Part shown: positions 1-6,797 of the stretch, in pieces
How the letters are laid out: each line of letters opens with the position of its first letter
Numbering within the stretch: the stretch's first letter is position 1
Assembly: GCA_043758125.1 (NCBI GenBank)
Contig: JAYVOC010000046.1
Coordinates: 1-9,444, forward strand
DNA length: 9,444 bases
Direction of reading: 5' to 3'
Origin: JANXSD01 sp043758125
GTDB lineage: Bacteria > Bacteroidota > Bacteroidia > AKYH767-A > OLB10
Program-made: the position numbers and the translations under genes
Notes under the pieces: model-generated
Databases searched by the model: none
What the model was told of the DNA's origin: nothing
Seen by the model: only the letters and a program-made list of their open reading frames with translations

Positions 1-104
1 CCTACACCAGCACTCATGCCGATATAGATTTTAAACTTACCACGTCGTGATTTCTGAATTAGATTCAGAAAATGTTGAACATTATTTTCTTTATCGTTAT
101 CCAA
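1..104 (-). CDS. kdpD: KdpD-type sensor protein, N-terminal fragment (runs off left edge)
   Basis: Only the first 34 codons are inside the window. The frame reads from a TTG at 102-104 and gives a hydrophilic lead (MDNDKENNVQHFLNLIQ), then KSRRGKFKIYIG, then MSAGVG at the edge. This matches the start of the KdpD domain, where a basic RGK stretch precedes a beta strand and a Walker-A-like loop (G-x-x-x-G-V-G-K-T). In the family this cytoplasmic domain senses K+ status and is followed by a USP-like domain and, in Proteobacteria, by a histidine kinase. In Bacteroidota the kinase is often a separate downstream gene, but that lies outside this window. There is no ATG in frame: the frame upstream reaches the porin stop at 117-119 after only four more codons, so TTG is the only usual initiator. 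It lies 12 nt after the porin stop, so co-transcription and coupling with the porin are likely. Family assignment is confident; the exact start is less so. Confidence 0.85.
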   Translation of the reverse strand, partial: MDNDKENNVQHFLNLIQKSRRGKFKIYIGMSAGV

Positions 105-116
105 AATATTTACATT

Positions 117-1487
117 TTAAATTCTAAATAAAATTGCAGCAATAATTCTATTCTCTGATTTAACTAAATCTGGTCTCCAATCAACAGGTAGTGGAGTTGT
201 TGAATATCCAGTAGGCGATGTAACACCACCGGGTCCTGCGAAGTAAGGAACAGTAGCTTGTCGATGAACGTATTCCAATCTGAAAGTAAAACTTTGATTC
301 GGCATCCAATCTAAATTCGTTGACATATCCCAACCATTAAAAAGATCTCCAGGATTTGCGCTGTAAGGATAAGCACCCTCCGTTTGTGTTGGATTATTGG
401 GATTCGGTAAAGGACTAGCTTGACCGGTTGGATACAAAACTAAATAACGGCCTGGGTTGGACATAAATCCTCCTCCAACTGTCCATGCAAGTTTATTATG
501 TGCAAACCAAGTTCTATTGTAAATCATTGCGCTTACAAAATATTGTGCAGGACCTTGCAGTGAATCGCCATTTTTAAATCCATTAACACCAGCACCTTTT
601 TCAGAACCGAAATCAAATGTTAATGATAAGGCCATTTTATTAATTCCCTTCGCTTCTGGTTTATTAAAATAACGAAGTAACAAACTATTATCGGAATGGA
701 ATCTTTTTCTTCCAGGCAAACCACCAGCGTCTGAACCATAATAATTATTAGTAAGAATTTTAAAATTGCTTGTTGGATTCCATGTAATATTTCCACCTAC
801 TCCTGGCATTTTATTAAACTTACCATAACTCTGCCATCCATTGATGATCCAAGGTTCAATTTTTAAATGTTTTGAAGGAAATATCTGCACACGCAAGCCA
901 TTAAAAAACCAAGGAGTATTATCAGAAGTAAAGGAGGCTTGATACTCCCAATTTTCAGCTTGATAATAACTGTTAAGTCCAATATATGACATGAACATTC
1001 CTGCATCAACATTGATTCCGTACCATTTACTAAAGTGATAACCAGCATATGCTTCACTTAAATAACGATATACATTTGCTAATTGATATTGTCCTCTATA
1101 CGGACTAATATCATTGCGCGGAACAACAACAGAACGAGTACCAAATTGCGTCATGAATCTTGCTCTTGCTCCGTTGTAATTAAAATCACCACCGAAGTGT
1201 AATGCGGAAAGTTGAACTTCATTATTTCTTGCCAATGCAGTTGATCCCACAACAGTATTATCATTGGGATCATTGAAAGAATGTGTATAATTTACATCCA
1301 ATAAAATACTTGGTGTAAAATATTTCATGTTCTTAAAAACTGATGAATCTCGTCGATCACTTCCATTTTGCCAAGTACCATCAACGTCATCGAATGGCTC
1401 TCCCTTCTGTTGGGCAAAAATTGAAGTTACATTGAATATCAGAATGCTAATTAAAATTCCGAATATTATTTTAGAAATATTTCTCAT
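117..1487 (-). CDS. Outer-membrane beta-barrel porin of the kdp operon (OmpL-like / BBP2 type)
   Basis: A 456-residue exported protein. Residues 1-25 form a signal peptide (basic MRNISK, a hydrophobic core, then a cleavage region near SIFAQQ). The mature part is rich in aromatic residues and in alternating hydrophobic/polar strands typical of a transmembrane barrel (for example LLLRYFNK, MALSLTFDFG, FTFRLEYVHRQ). It ends in a strand, ENRIIAAILFRI, with a terminal Ile rather than the classical Phe. Length and style fit the 'putative beta-barrel porin-2, OmpL-like' group; this is from recognition and no search was run. It lies 29 nt downstream of the secreted hypothetical gene and 12 nt upstream of kdpD, so it is embedded in the kdp operon. 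The inferred role is passage of K+ or another small solute across the outer membrane to feed KdpFABC. Substrate specificity cannot be read from the sequence. Confidence 0.8.
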   Translation of the reverse strand: MRNISKIIFGILISILIFNVTSIFAQQKGEPFDDVDGTWQNGSDRRDSSVFKNMKYFTPSILLDVNYTHSFNDPNDNTVVGSTALARNNEVQLSALHFGGDFNYNGARARFMTQFGTRSVVVPRNDISPYRGQYQLANVYRYLSEAYAGYHFSKWYGINVDAGMFMSYIGLNSYYQAENWEYQASFTSDNTPWFFNGLRVQIFPSKHLKIEPWIINGWQSYGKFNKMPGVGGNITWNPTSNFKILTNNYYGSDAGGLPGRKRFHSDNSLLLRYFNKPEAKGINKMALSLTFDFGSEKGAGVNGFKNGDSLQGPAQYFVSAMIYNRTWFAHNKLAWTVGGGFMSNPGRYLVLYPTGQASPLPNPNNPTQTEGAYPYSANPGDLFNGWDMSTNLDWMPNQSFTFRLEYVHRQATVPYFAGPGGVTSPTGYSTTPLPVDWRPDLVKSENRIIAAILFRI

Positions 1488-1516
1488 TTTGATTTATTTA
1501 GATGATTTTAAATTTA

Positions 1517-2107
1517 TTATTTGGTAGAATGAATTAACTGGTGTGAGAATTGAAACAAACGATTTATTTTATACATCTTATAAAAACTATCGTACTTAAT
1601 TAATTCAGCATCGTTGCTAAATTCTATATCGAGCAATTCATGAAAAGTTGAATCATTTTTGAAAGCATTATTTAAATCCCATTTTGCAAGAGGAAGAATT
1701 GCTGAACTATCATTCTGGCTAAAGTAATATTTCGTAGTAGTTTCTAAATTTTTATACCCACCAAAATCATTTTTACAATAAAGCAAAATATTCTCTGTAG
1801 GATTAATCACCTTAAAAATATAAGCTCCAACAAATCTATAAACTGCATTTTTTGCGTCACGATAACCAAAAATAGAATTTTTATTTACTTCATATTTCTC
1901 GTCTCCAATTTCAATTTTAATTGTCGACTTGTAAAACACATCATTGAGTTGTAGTTTGTACTTGTGATCTTTAATGGGTGGATAAGAAATTTTATTCATC
2001 CTGAAATCATAAGCTGTCATAAAAATTCCCTGCGCTGAATTTTGTGCAATCAATGCGTTAGACCCAATTAAGAAACTTACAATTAGTATTACAAATTTAT
2101 TTTTCAT
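1517..2107 (-). CDS. Secreted protein of unknown function in the kdp operon
   Basis: A 196-residue protein with a clear Sec signal peptide (MKNKF, a hydrophobic core FVILIVSFLIGSNALIA, likely cleavage after IAQ near residue 22). There is no lipobox Cys. The mature part has no transmembrane segment and is mixed alpha/beta in character. It begins QGIFMTAYDFRMNKISY and ends with a conserved-looking segment YDSFYKMYKINRLFQFSHQ. I have an impression of similar Bacteroidota-only hypothetical proteins sharing the 'GIFxTAxDF', 'SIFGYRD' and 'YDxFxKMYKxNRL' patterns, but cannot verify this and know of no assigned function. The start ATG (2105-2107) overlaps the kdpC TGA stop (2104-2106) as ATGA, so translation is probably coupled to kdpC. 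That argues for a job linked to K+ uptake, such as a periplasmic or outer-membrane partner of the downstream porin. Function is not assigned. Confidence 0.75.
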   Translation of the reverse strand: MKNKFVILIVSFLIGSNALIAQNSAQGIFMTAYDFRMNKISYPPIKDHKYKLQLNDVFYKSTIKIEIGDEKYEVNKNSIFGYRDAKNAVYRFVGAYIFKVINPTENILLYCKNDFGGYKNLETTTKYYFSQNDSSAILPLAKWDLNNAFKNDSTFHELLDIEFSNDAELIKYDSFYKMYKINRLFQFSHQLIHSTK

Positions 2108-2664
2108 TTGAGGTTGTCTAATGCGATATTCAATTCAAGTACATTTACTTTTGGTGGACCAAATAATCCAAATAATGGAGTTTGCGTTTGCTTATGAACC
2201 AAAGCACTAATTTTATCTTCAGAAATATTTCTTGCCCTTGCAATACGTTTTACTTGTATCATTGCAGATGCTGGAGAAATATCTGGATCTAGTCCGCTGC
2301 CAGAAGCCGTTACCATTTCAGAGGGAATTTGTTCTTTTTTAAGATAGGGATGATGTATTAAAAAACTATCGATTCGAGATTGTACATCTTTCAAATATTC
2401 AGGATTACTCGGACCTTTATTACTTCCACCACTTCCTGCTGCATTGTAATTTACTGCGGATGGTCTTCCCCAGAAATAGTTAAAATTAGTAAACGATTGT
2501 CCTACATTTTGGAAGCCAACAATTTTTCCATTTACTTCTAATATATTTCCTCTTCCTTTATTAGGTGCTAAATGTGCAACAGCTAAAATAATTAATGGAT
2601 AGATAACAGCAAATAGTAGGATGCATACTAAAGTAAATTTAATTGCTGAAAGAATATTTTTCAT
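2104..2664 (-). CDS. kdpC: K+-transporting ATPase KdpFABC, subunit C
   Basis: A 186-residue subunit of normal family length (about 190). It has one N-terminal transmembrane helix (about residues 9-32, FTLVCILLFAVIYPLIILAVAHL) and a periplasmic domain. Diagnostic KdpC segments are present in order: QSFTNFNYFWGRPSAVNYNA (56-75), a Gly/Ser/Asn-rich loop SGGSNKGPSNPEYL (77-90), VTASGSGLDPDISPASAMIQ (118-137) followed by VKRIARARN, and the C-terminal LFGPPKVNVLELNIALD. KdpC stabilises the complex and is thought to raise K+ affinity by assisting KdpA. It starts 12 nt after the kdpB stop, and its TGA is shared with the ATG of the next gene, so it sits inside one polycistronic unit. No truncation or damaged motif is visible. 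Confidence 0.97.
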   Translation of the reverse strand: MKNILSAIKFTLVCILLFAVIYPLIILAVAHLAPNKGRGNILEVNGKIVGFQNVGQSFTNFNYFWGRPSAVNYNAAGSGGSNKGPSNPEYLKDVQSRIDSFLIHHPYLKKEQIPSEMVTASGSGLDPDISPASAMIQVKRIARARNISEDKISALVHKQTQTPLFGLFGPPKVNVLELNIALDNLK

Positions 2665-2676
2665 AACGATAAATTT

Positions 2677-4716
2677 TTAGATAAAGAAAGAAACTGCTAA
2701 GTCAATTAATTTAATTCCAACAAAAGGAACAATTAGTCCGCCTAAGCCATAAATTAAAAGATTACGACGAAGTATTGCTGAGGCGCCGATTGGTTTGTAT
2801 GCAACGCCTTTTAATGCTAAGGGAATGAGAATCGGAATTATAATTGCATTAAATATTACAGCTGAAAGAATTGCAGATTCGGGACTATGCAACTTCATGA
2901 TATTTATTCCTTCCAAAGCAGGAATGGATGCAATGAATAATGCTGGAACAATTGCGAAATATTTTGCTACGTCATTAGCAATGGAAAAAGTAGTAAGTGT
3001 TCCTCGAGTCATTAAAAGTTGTTTTCCAATCTCAACAATCTCAATGAGTTTTGTCGGATCATTATCAAGATCAACCATGTTACCTGCTTCTTTCGCTGCC
3101 TGTGTGCCACTATTCATTGCAACACCTACATCAGCTTGTGCAAGTGCGGGCGCATCATTCGTTCCGTCACCCATCATCGCAACAAGTTTTCCGCTTTGTT
3201 GTTCTTTGCGGATGTAATTCATTTTATCTTCTGGCTTTGCTTCTGCAATAAAATCATCAACACCTGCCGCTTCAGCAATAAATTTTGCAGTAAGAGGATT
3301 ATCACCAGTAACCATTACTGTTTTCACTCCCATTTTACGCAAGCGTTCAAAGCGTTCATAAATTCCAGTTTTGATAATATCTTGCAGCTCGATAACACCA
3401 ACAACAATTTCATTTTCTGAAACTACTAATGGAGTTCCGCCAGCATTTGAAATTATTTTTACTTGTTCAGAAATGTCATTTGGAAAAATATTTCCAGCCT
3501 TCTCAGTAATATATTTTATAGAATCATAAGCGCCCTTTCTAATTCGTAAACTATCGAAATCAATTCCAGAACTTCTTGTCTCCGCAGTAAACTTTATGAA
3601 AGTAGGATTGGCAATCTGATAACTCTTCGGATCTACACTAGCTAATTCAATAATTGATTTCCCTTCTGGAGTTTCGTCAGCTAATGAGCTAAGAACAGCA
3701 CATCTAATTAAGTGTTTTTCCGAAACTGTTGAAGCAGGATAAAAATGTGTTGCTTTCCGATTTCCAATAGTTATGGTGCCAGTTTTATCGAGCAATAAAA
3801 CATCAATATCTCCTGCTGTTTCAACTGCCTTTCCTGATTTGGTAATAACATTTGCTCTCAACGCTCTATCCATTCCAGCAATTCCAATAGCTGATAATAA
3901 TCCACCGATAGTTGTTGGAATTAGGCAAACAAAAAGTGAAATAAATGCTGCTATTGTAATGGGAGATTTAGCATAATCTGCAAATGATTTTAACGTAACG
4001 CAAACGATAATAAAGATGATTGTAAACGCTGCAAGCAAAATTGTTAATGCAATTTCATTAGGCGTTTTTTGTCGTGAAGCGCCTTCCACCAATGCGATCA
4101 TTTTATCAAGAAAACTTTCACCAGGTTCAGAAGTAACTTTCACTTTAATACTATCTGATAAAACTTTCGTTCCACCAGTAACACTACTTTTATCTCCACC
4201 AGCTTCACGAATTACAGGCGCTGATTCACCAGTGATAGCGCTTTCATCAATACTTGCTAATCCTTCAATAATCTCTCCATCGGTTGGGATAATATCACCA
4301 GCCTCACAAATAAAAACATCATCTTTTACTAACGTAGATGAACTTACAATTTGAATCTCATCAACACGAAATTCCCCAACAGGAAATATCTTTTTAGCAG
4401 GAGTATCTTCTCTCGTTTTCCGTAAAGAATCAGCTTGTGCTTTTCCTCTTGCTTCAGCTAATGCTTCCGCAAAGTTTGCAAAGAGTAAAGTAGAAAGCAA
4501 AATTAAAAAGATGATAAAATTATAAATAAGACTACCTTGGTTTTGTGCACCATTAAAAATTGCAACGCATACAATTAGCATTACCGCTGTACCAATCTCC
4601 ACTGTAAACATAACAGGATTTCGACACATGATTTTGGGATTCAATTTAACAAAAGATTGAACAAATGCCTCTCTCATTAACTGCCCACCAAACAATGAAT
4701 TTTGATTATTTCTCAT
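2677..4716 (-). CDS. kdpB: K+-transporting P-type ATPase, catalytic subunit B
   Basis: A 679-residue P-type ATPase (P1A) that hydrolyses ATP to drive K+ import through KdpA. All catalytic signatures are intact: actuator TGES at 162-165, membrane motif CLIPTTIGG at 264-272, phosphorylation motif DKTGT with Asp310, nucleotide-domain FTAETRSSG (376-384) and KGA (394-396), hinge TGDNP (470-474), and GDGTNDAP (516-523). The C-terminal helices carry NDVAKYFAIVPALF (581-594) and IMKLHSPESAILSAVIFNA. The length matches the E. coli enzyme. The Ser of TGES, whose phosphorylation inhibits the E. coli complex at high K+, is retained, so the same control is possible. The start ATG lies 21 nt after the kdpA stop, and kdpC follows 12 nt after its end. 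Several long open frames on the plus strand opposite this gene are antisense shadows. Confidence 0.98.
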   Translation of the reverse strand: MRNNQNSLFGGQLMREAFVQSFVKLNPKIMCRNPVMFTVEIGTAVMLIVCVAIFNGAQNQGSLIYNFIIFLILLSTLLFANFAEALAEARGKAQADSLRKTREDTPAKKIFPVGEFRVDEIQIVSSSTLVKDDVFICEAGDIIPTDGEIIEGLASIDESAITGESAPVIREAGGDKSSVTGGTKVLSDSIKVKVTSEPGESFLDKMIALVEGASRQKTPNEIALTILLAAFTIIFIIVCVTLKSFADYAKSPITIAAFISLFVCLIPTTIGGLLSAIGIAGMDRALRANVITKSGKAVETAGDIDVLLLDKTGTITIGNRKATHFYPASTVSEKHLIRCAVLSSLADETPEGKSIIELASVDPKSYQIANPTFIKFTAETRSSGIDFDSLRIRKGAYDSIKYITEKAGNIFPNDISEQVKIISNAGGTPLVVSENEIVVGVIELQDIIKTGIYERFERLRKMGVKTVMVTGDNPLTAKFIAEAAGVDDFIAEAKPEDKMNYIRKEQQSGKLVAMMGDGTNDAPALAQADVGVAMNSGTQAAKEAGNMVDLDNDPTKLIEIVEIGKQLLMTRGTLTTFSIANDVAKYFAIVPALFIASIPALEGINIMKLHSPESAILSAVIFNAIIIPILIPLALKGVAYKPIGASAILRRNLLIYGLGGLIVPFVGIKLIDLAVSFFI

Positions 4717-4737
4717 AATAATGAATGTGAATAATAA

Positions 4738-6456
4738 TTATATTGTAAAATATTCTGCTAATGGTCCTAAGGCTAAAGCGGGAAAGAATGACAATGCAGC
4801 AATGATAAAAATGACAGCAAATACCATTATCCCGAAAATAGAAGTATCCGTTTTTAATGTTCCAACGCTTTCAGGAATATGTTTTTTATTTGCAAGAGAT
4901 CCTGCAATTGCCAGCGGTCCTATGATTGGCAAAAATCTACTTATCAATAGAACAATTCCAGTAGAGATATTCCAGAAAGGATTATTATCTCCTAATCCTT
5001 CAAAACCACTTCCGTTATTGGCAGCGCTAGAAGTATATTCATAAAGCATTTCAGAGAAACCATGATGACTTGGATTGTTTAACCAACCCGTTGCATTGCC
5101 ATTAAACCAATATCCCATTGCAGTATTATGAGCTGCGAAATACGATGCTATTGCAGTTCCAGTAAGAATTAACAATGGATGTAAGATTGCAATAAATGCT
5201 GCAATCTTAACTTCTTTAGCTTCTACTTTTTTACCAAGAAATTCAGGCGTTCTACCAACCATCAAACCAGAAATAAAGACTGCGAGAATAATGAAAATAT
5301 AATAGTTCAAAAATCCGACGCCGCAACCACCATAAAAACAATTAGTCATCATTGCTAATAATTGCATCGCTCCCGATAATGGCATGCTGCTATCGTGCAT
5401 GCTATTAACAGAACCTGTAGAGATCACTGTTGTGGCAATACTCCAATATCCTGAAACAGCAGGTCCAAAACGCACTTCCTTTCCCTCCATGGCGCCAGTA
5501 CTTTGTAAGATGCCTAATTTCTCAATTGCAGGACTTCCATGAATTTCAGATATGACTGTCGGAATGACGAGCAGCAAAAATCCTATTGTCATTACAGCAA
5601 AAATACTAATTGCAAATTTTTTCTTTTTAAGATAATAACCGATAGCAAAAATCATTGCAAATGGAATAATCATTTGTGCTATCATCTCAACCATGTTGGT
5701 GAAATAATTTGGATTCTCTAAAGGATGTGCAGAATTAGCTCCATAAAAACCGCCACCATTTGTACCAATATGTTTTATAGCTACGAATGCTGCTACAGGT
5801 CCGCGAGAAACTTGAAGAGAATCACCTTGTAATGTTGTGATGACTTCCTTACCTAAAAAAGTCATTGGCGTACCGTTGAACAAGAGTATAATCGCTACAA
5901 CAATTGAAAGTGGCAATAAAACTCTTGTACAACTTTTAAGAAAATAATTATAGAAGTTTCCCAACTCAGCTGTTTGTCGTTCTTTTAAAGCGTTAAAAAC
6001 TACTGCACATACAGCCATTCCTACACCCGCTGAAACAAAATGTAAAAACATTAAAAACATTTGAGACAAATAAGAAACTCCAGTCTCGCCAGCGTAATGT
6101 TGCAGATTACAATTTACCAAAAAAGAAATCGCTGTATTAAATGCTAGGTCAGGCGACATTGATGGATTTGCATCTGGATTCAATGGTAACCATCCTTGAT
6201 TCATCAAAAGGAAAAAACAAATAAAACACCAAATGCAATTGATCAATAACATTGCAGATAAATGCTGTTTCCAATTCATTTCATGAGAATCATCGATTCC
6301 ACTTATGCGAAAAAATAATTTCTCAATTGGATTAAAGATAGGATCAAGAAATGTTTTTCTTCCCGAATATATATTTGAAATGTATTTTCCTAAAGGAATA
6401 GCAAATACCAATGTTACGATGAACATGGTGAATATGCCTAAAATTTCAGTATTCAT
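4738..6456 (-). CDS. kdpA: K+-transporting ATPase KdpFABC, K+-binding channel-like subunit A
   Basis: A 572-residue polytopic inner-membrane protein of the SKT superfamily, slightly longer than the 557-residue E. coli protein. It binds K+ through four pore-loop repeats, all recognisable: SFLVNCNLQHYAGET (111-125), IGTNGGGFYGANSAHPLENP (230-249), STGSVNSMHDSSMPLSG (346-362), and SSAANNGSGFEGLGDNNPFWN (476-496). Other family landmarks are GAMEGKEVRFGP (321-332), LMVGRTPEFLGKKVEAKEVK (398-417) and the C-terminal FFPALALGPLAEYF. The first loop reads Asn-Cys-Asn where the E. coli protein has Asn-Thr-Asn; I believe this is common in Bacteroidota but could not check. The start ATG lies 22 nt after the kdpF stop. 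Together with kdpF, kdpB and kdpC it forms a complete high-affinity K+ uptake complex. Confidence 0.98.
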   Translation of the reverse strand: MNTEILGIFTMFIVTLVFAIPLGKYISNIYSGRKTFLDPIFNPIEKLFFRISGIDDSHEMNWKQHLSAMLLINCIWCFICFFLLMNQGWLPLNPDANPSMSPDLAFNTAISFLVNCNLQHYAGETGVSYLSQMFLMFLHFVSAGVGMAVCAVVFNALKERQTAELGNFYNYFLKSCTRVLLPLSIVVAIILLFNGTPMTFLGKEVITTLQGDSLQVSRGPVAAFVAIKHIGTNGGGFYGANSAHPLENPNYFTNMVEMIAQMIIPFAMIFAIGYYLKKKKFAISIFAVMTIGFLLLVIPTVISEIHGSPAIEKLGILQSTGAMEGKEVRFGPAVSGYWSIATTVISTGSVNSMHDSSMPLSGAMQLLAMMTNCFYGGCGVGFLNYYIFIILAVFISGLMVGRTPEFLGKKVEAKEVKIAAFIAILHPLLILTGTAIASYFAAHNTAMGYWFNGNATGWLNNPSHHGFSEMLYEYTSSAANNGSGFEGLGDNNPFWNISTGIVLLISRFLPIIGPLAIAGSLANKKHIPESVGTLKTDTSIFGIMVFAVIFIIAALSFFPALALGPLAEYFTI

Positions 6457-6478
6457 TTTTTCTTAAATAATTATATTT

Positions 6479-6556
6479 CTAAAATTTTTCTGGTCGTAGT
6501 AAAACATACACCAAATAAACAAATACTGCTATGGATAAAATAAATAGTGCCGTCAT
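6479..6556 (-). CDS. kdpF: K+-transporting ATPase small subunit F
   Basis: A 25-codon gene. The product begins MTALFILSIAVFVYL and ends VYVLLRPEKF. It is a single transmembrane helix (about residues 3-20) followed by the short basic tail RPEKF, which is the recognisable KdpF signature (Y-x-L-L-R-P-E-x-F). KdpF sits at the KdpA-KdpB interface and stabilises the complex in a lipid-like manner. The position immediately before kdpA (22 nt gap) is the canonical one. The ATG is at 6554-6556, one base after the TAA of an even smaller hydrophobic ORF, so its translation may be coupled to that ORF. The length is close to the 29 residues of the E. coli subunit. Confidence 0.92.
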   Translation of the reverse strand: MTALFILSIAVFVYLVYVLLRPEKF

Positions 6557-6557
6557 T

Positions 6558-6641
6558 TTAAATAGTATCAAAGAAGTGAATCGATTTATAACAAATTCCA
6601 AAAAGGAGTATCATTAACAGTGTTAGCAGTGTGGTTATCAT
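6558..6641 (-). CDS. Putative 27-residue membrane peptide upstream of kdpF
   Basis: A 27-codon ORF from ATG (6639-6641) to TAA (6558-6560). The product starts MITTLLTLLMILLFGICYKS and ends IHFFDTI. It would be one transmembrane helix (about residues 3-18) followed by a short polar/aromatic tail with Lys19. Size and layout resemble KdpF, though it lacks the RPEKF tail. Its stop and the kdpF start are separated by a single base (TAA-A-ATG), the tight spacing expected of a translated leader gene. The upstream sequence is A/T-rich (TTAATTAAA), like other starts in this window. It might be a second small Kdp accessory subunit; I have an unverified impression that short membrane peptides precede kdpF in other phyla. 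The alternative is chance: an AT-rich 84-nt frame is not by itself strong evidence. Confidence 0.55.
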   Translation of the reverse strand: MITTLLTLLMILLFGICYKSIHFFDTI

Positions 6642-6664
6642 TTTAATTAATTTAGGTCATGCTT

Positions 6665-6680
6665 TCCAATCGTTGTTCCG
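6665..6680 (-). promoter_or_regulatory. Weak candidate -24/-12 (sigma-54) promoter
   Basis: The minus strand reads CGGAACAACGATTGGA. Aligned to TGGCAC-N5-TTGC, it has GGxAC at the -24 position, five spacer bases, and TTGG instead of TTGC at -12. Spacing is right, but the invariant -12 GC is GG, so the match is imperfect. Transcription would begin near 6654, about a dozen bases before the small-ORF ATG at 6641. The main support is context: a GAFTGA-type activator is encoded immediately upstream. Confidence 0.25.
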
Positions 6681-6693
6681 TTTAAAAGAAACT

Positions 6694-6726
6694 TTAGCAA
6701 ATTGGTAACAAAATGCTAACTACCAA
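6694..6726. repeat. Two interleaved inverted repeats (candidate activator site)
   Basis: Plus-strand order of the blocks is TTAGCA (6694-6699), TTGGTA (6702-6707), TGCTAA (6714-6719), TACCAA (6721-6726). Blocks one and three are reverse complements, and so are blocks two and four, each pair with exact 6-bp arms. A third TACCAA at 6751-6756 starts exactly 30 bp after the one at 6721. Such symmetric half-sites fit binding by a dimeric Fis-type helix-turn-helix, like that of the adjacent NtrC-family regulator. The link to that protein is inference. Confidence 0.45.
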
Positions 6727-6769
6727 AGCTTTAGGATGGAGAAATATTATTACCAAAAAAATAAAACAT

Positions 6770-6797
6770 AAAAAAACCCTTCCGTTATGAAAGGGTT
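6770..6797 (-). terminator. Intrinsic terminator of the response-regulator gene
   Basis: On the minus strand a 7-bp stem, AACCCTT (6797-6791) with AAGGGTT (6781-6775), encloses a 9-nt loop and runs into a seven-T tract ending at 6770. It lies 21 bases beyond the regulator stop at 6819-6821. It would separate transcription of the regulator (and hutH) from the kdp operon. Confidence 0.75.

Larger units (their letters stand above)
6642..6769 (-). promoter_or_regulatory. Probable kdp operon control region
   Basis: About 130 noncoding bases between the terminator of the response-regulator gene and the first small ORF of the kdp unit. Because a terminator precedes it, the kdp genes should need their own promoter here. 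It contains three TACCAA-type half-sites (6702-6707 inverted, 6721-6726, 6751-6756), an interleaved TTAGCA/TGCTAA inverted pair (6694-6699 and 6714-6719), and on the minus strand a weak -24/-12-like element (6665-6680). The neighbouring regulator is a sigma-54 activator, so an enhancer plus -24/-12 architecture is the expected layout. No riboswitch-like structure was recognised. Confidence 0.5.

Noticed and set aside
863..1057. Minus-strand 64-codon frame inside the porin gene
   Set aside because: It overlaps the porin in another frame and has no independent start context or family features.
2795..3420. Long open frames on the plus strand opposite kdpB
   Set aside because: They lie wholly antisense to a gene with every P-type ATPase motif intact, show no domain character, and have compositions expected from the complement of that gene.
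4016..5044. Plus-strand open frames opposite kdpB and kdpA
   Set aside because: Antisense shadows of strongly conserved genes, with no recognisable domain, no independent gene context and Ser/Ile/Pro-rich composition from complementing transmembrane codons.
6725..6757. Bacteroidota housekeeping promoter (TTTG / TAnnTTTG) upstream of kdp
   Set aside because: On the minus strand AAGCTTTG resembles the -7 box with one mismatch, and a TTTG lies upstream, but the spacing of 22 bases between them is longer than usual. Too weak to list as a feature.
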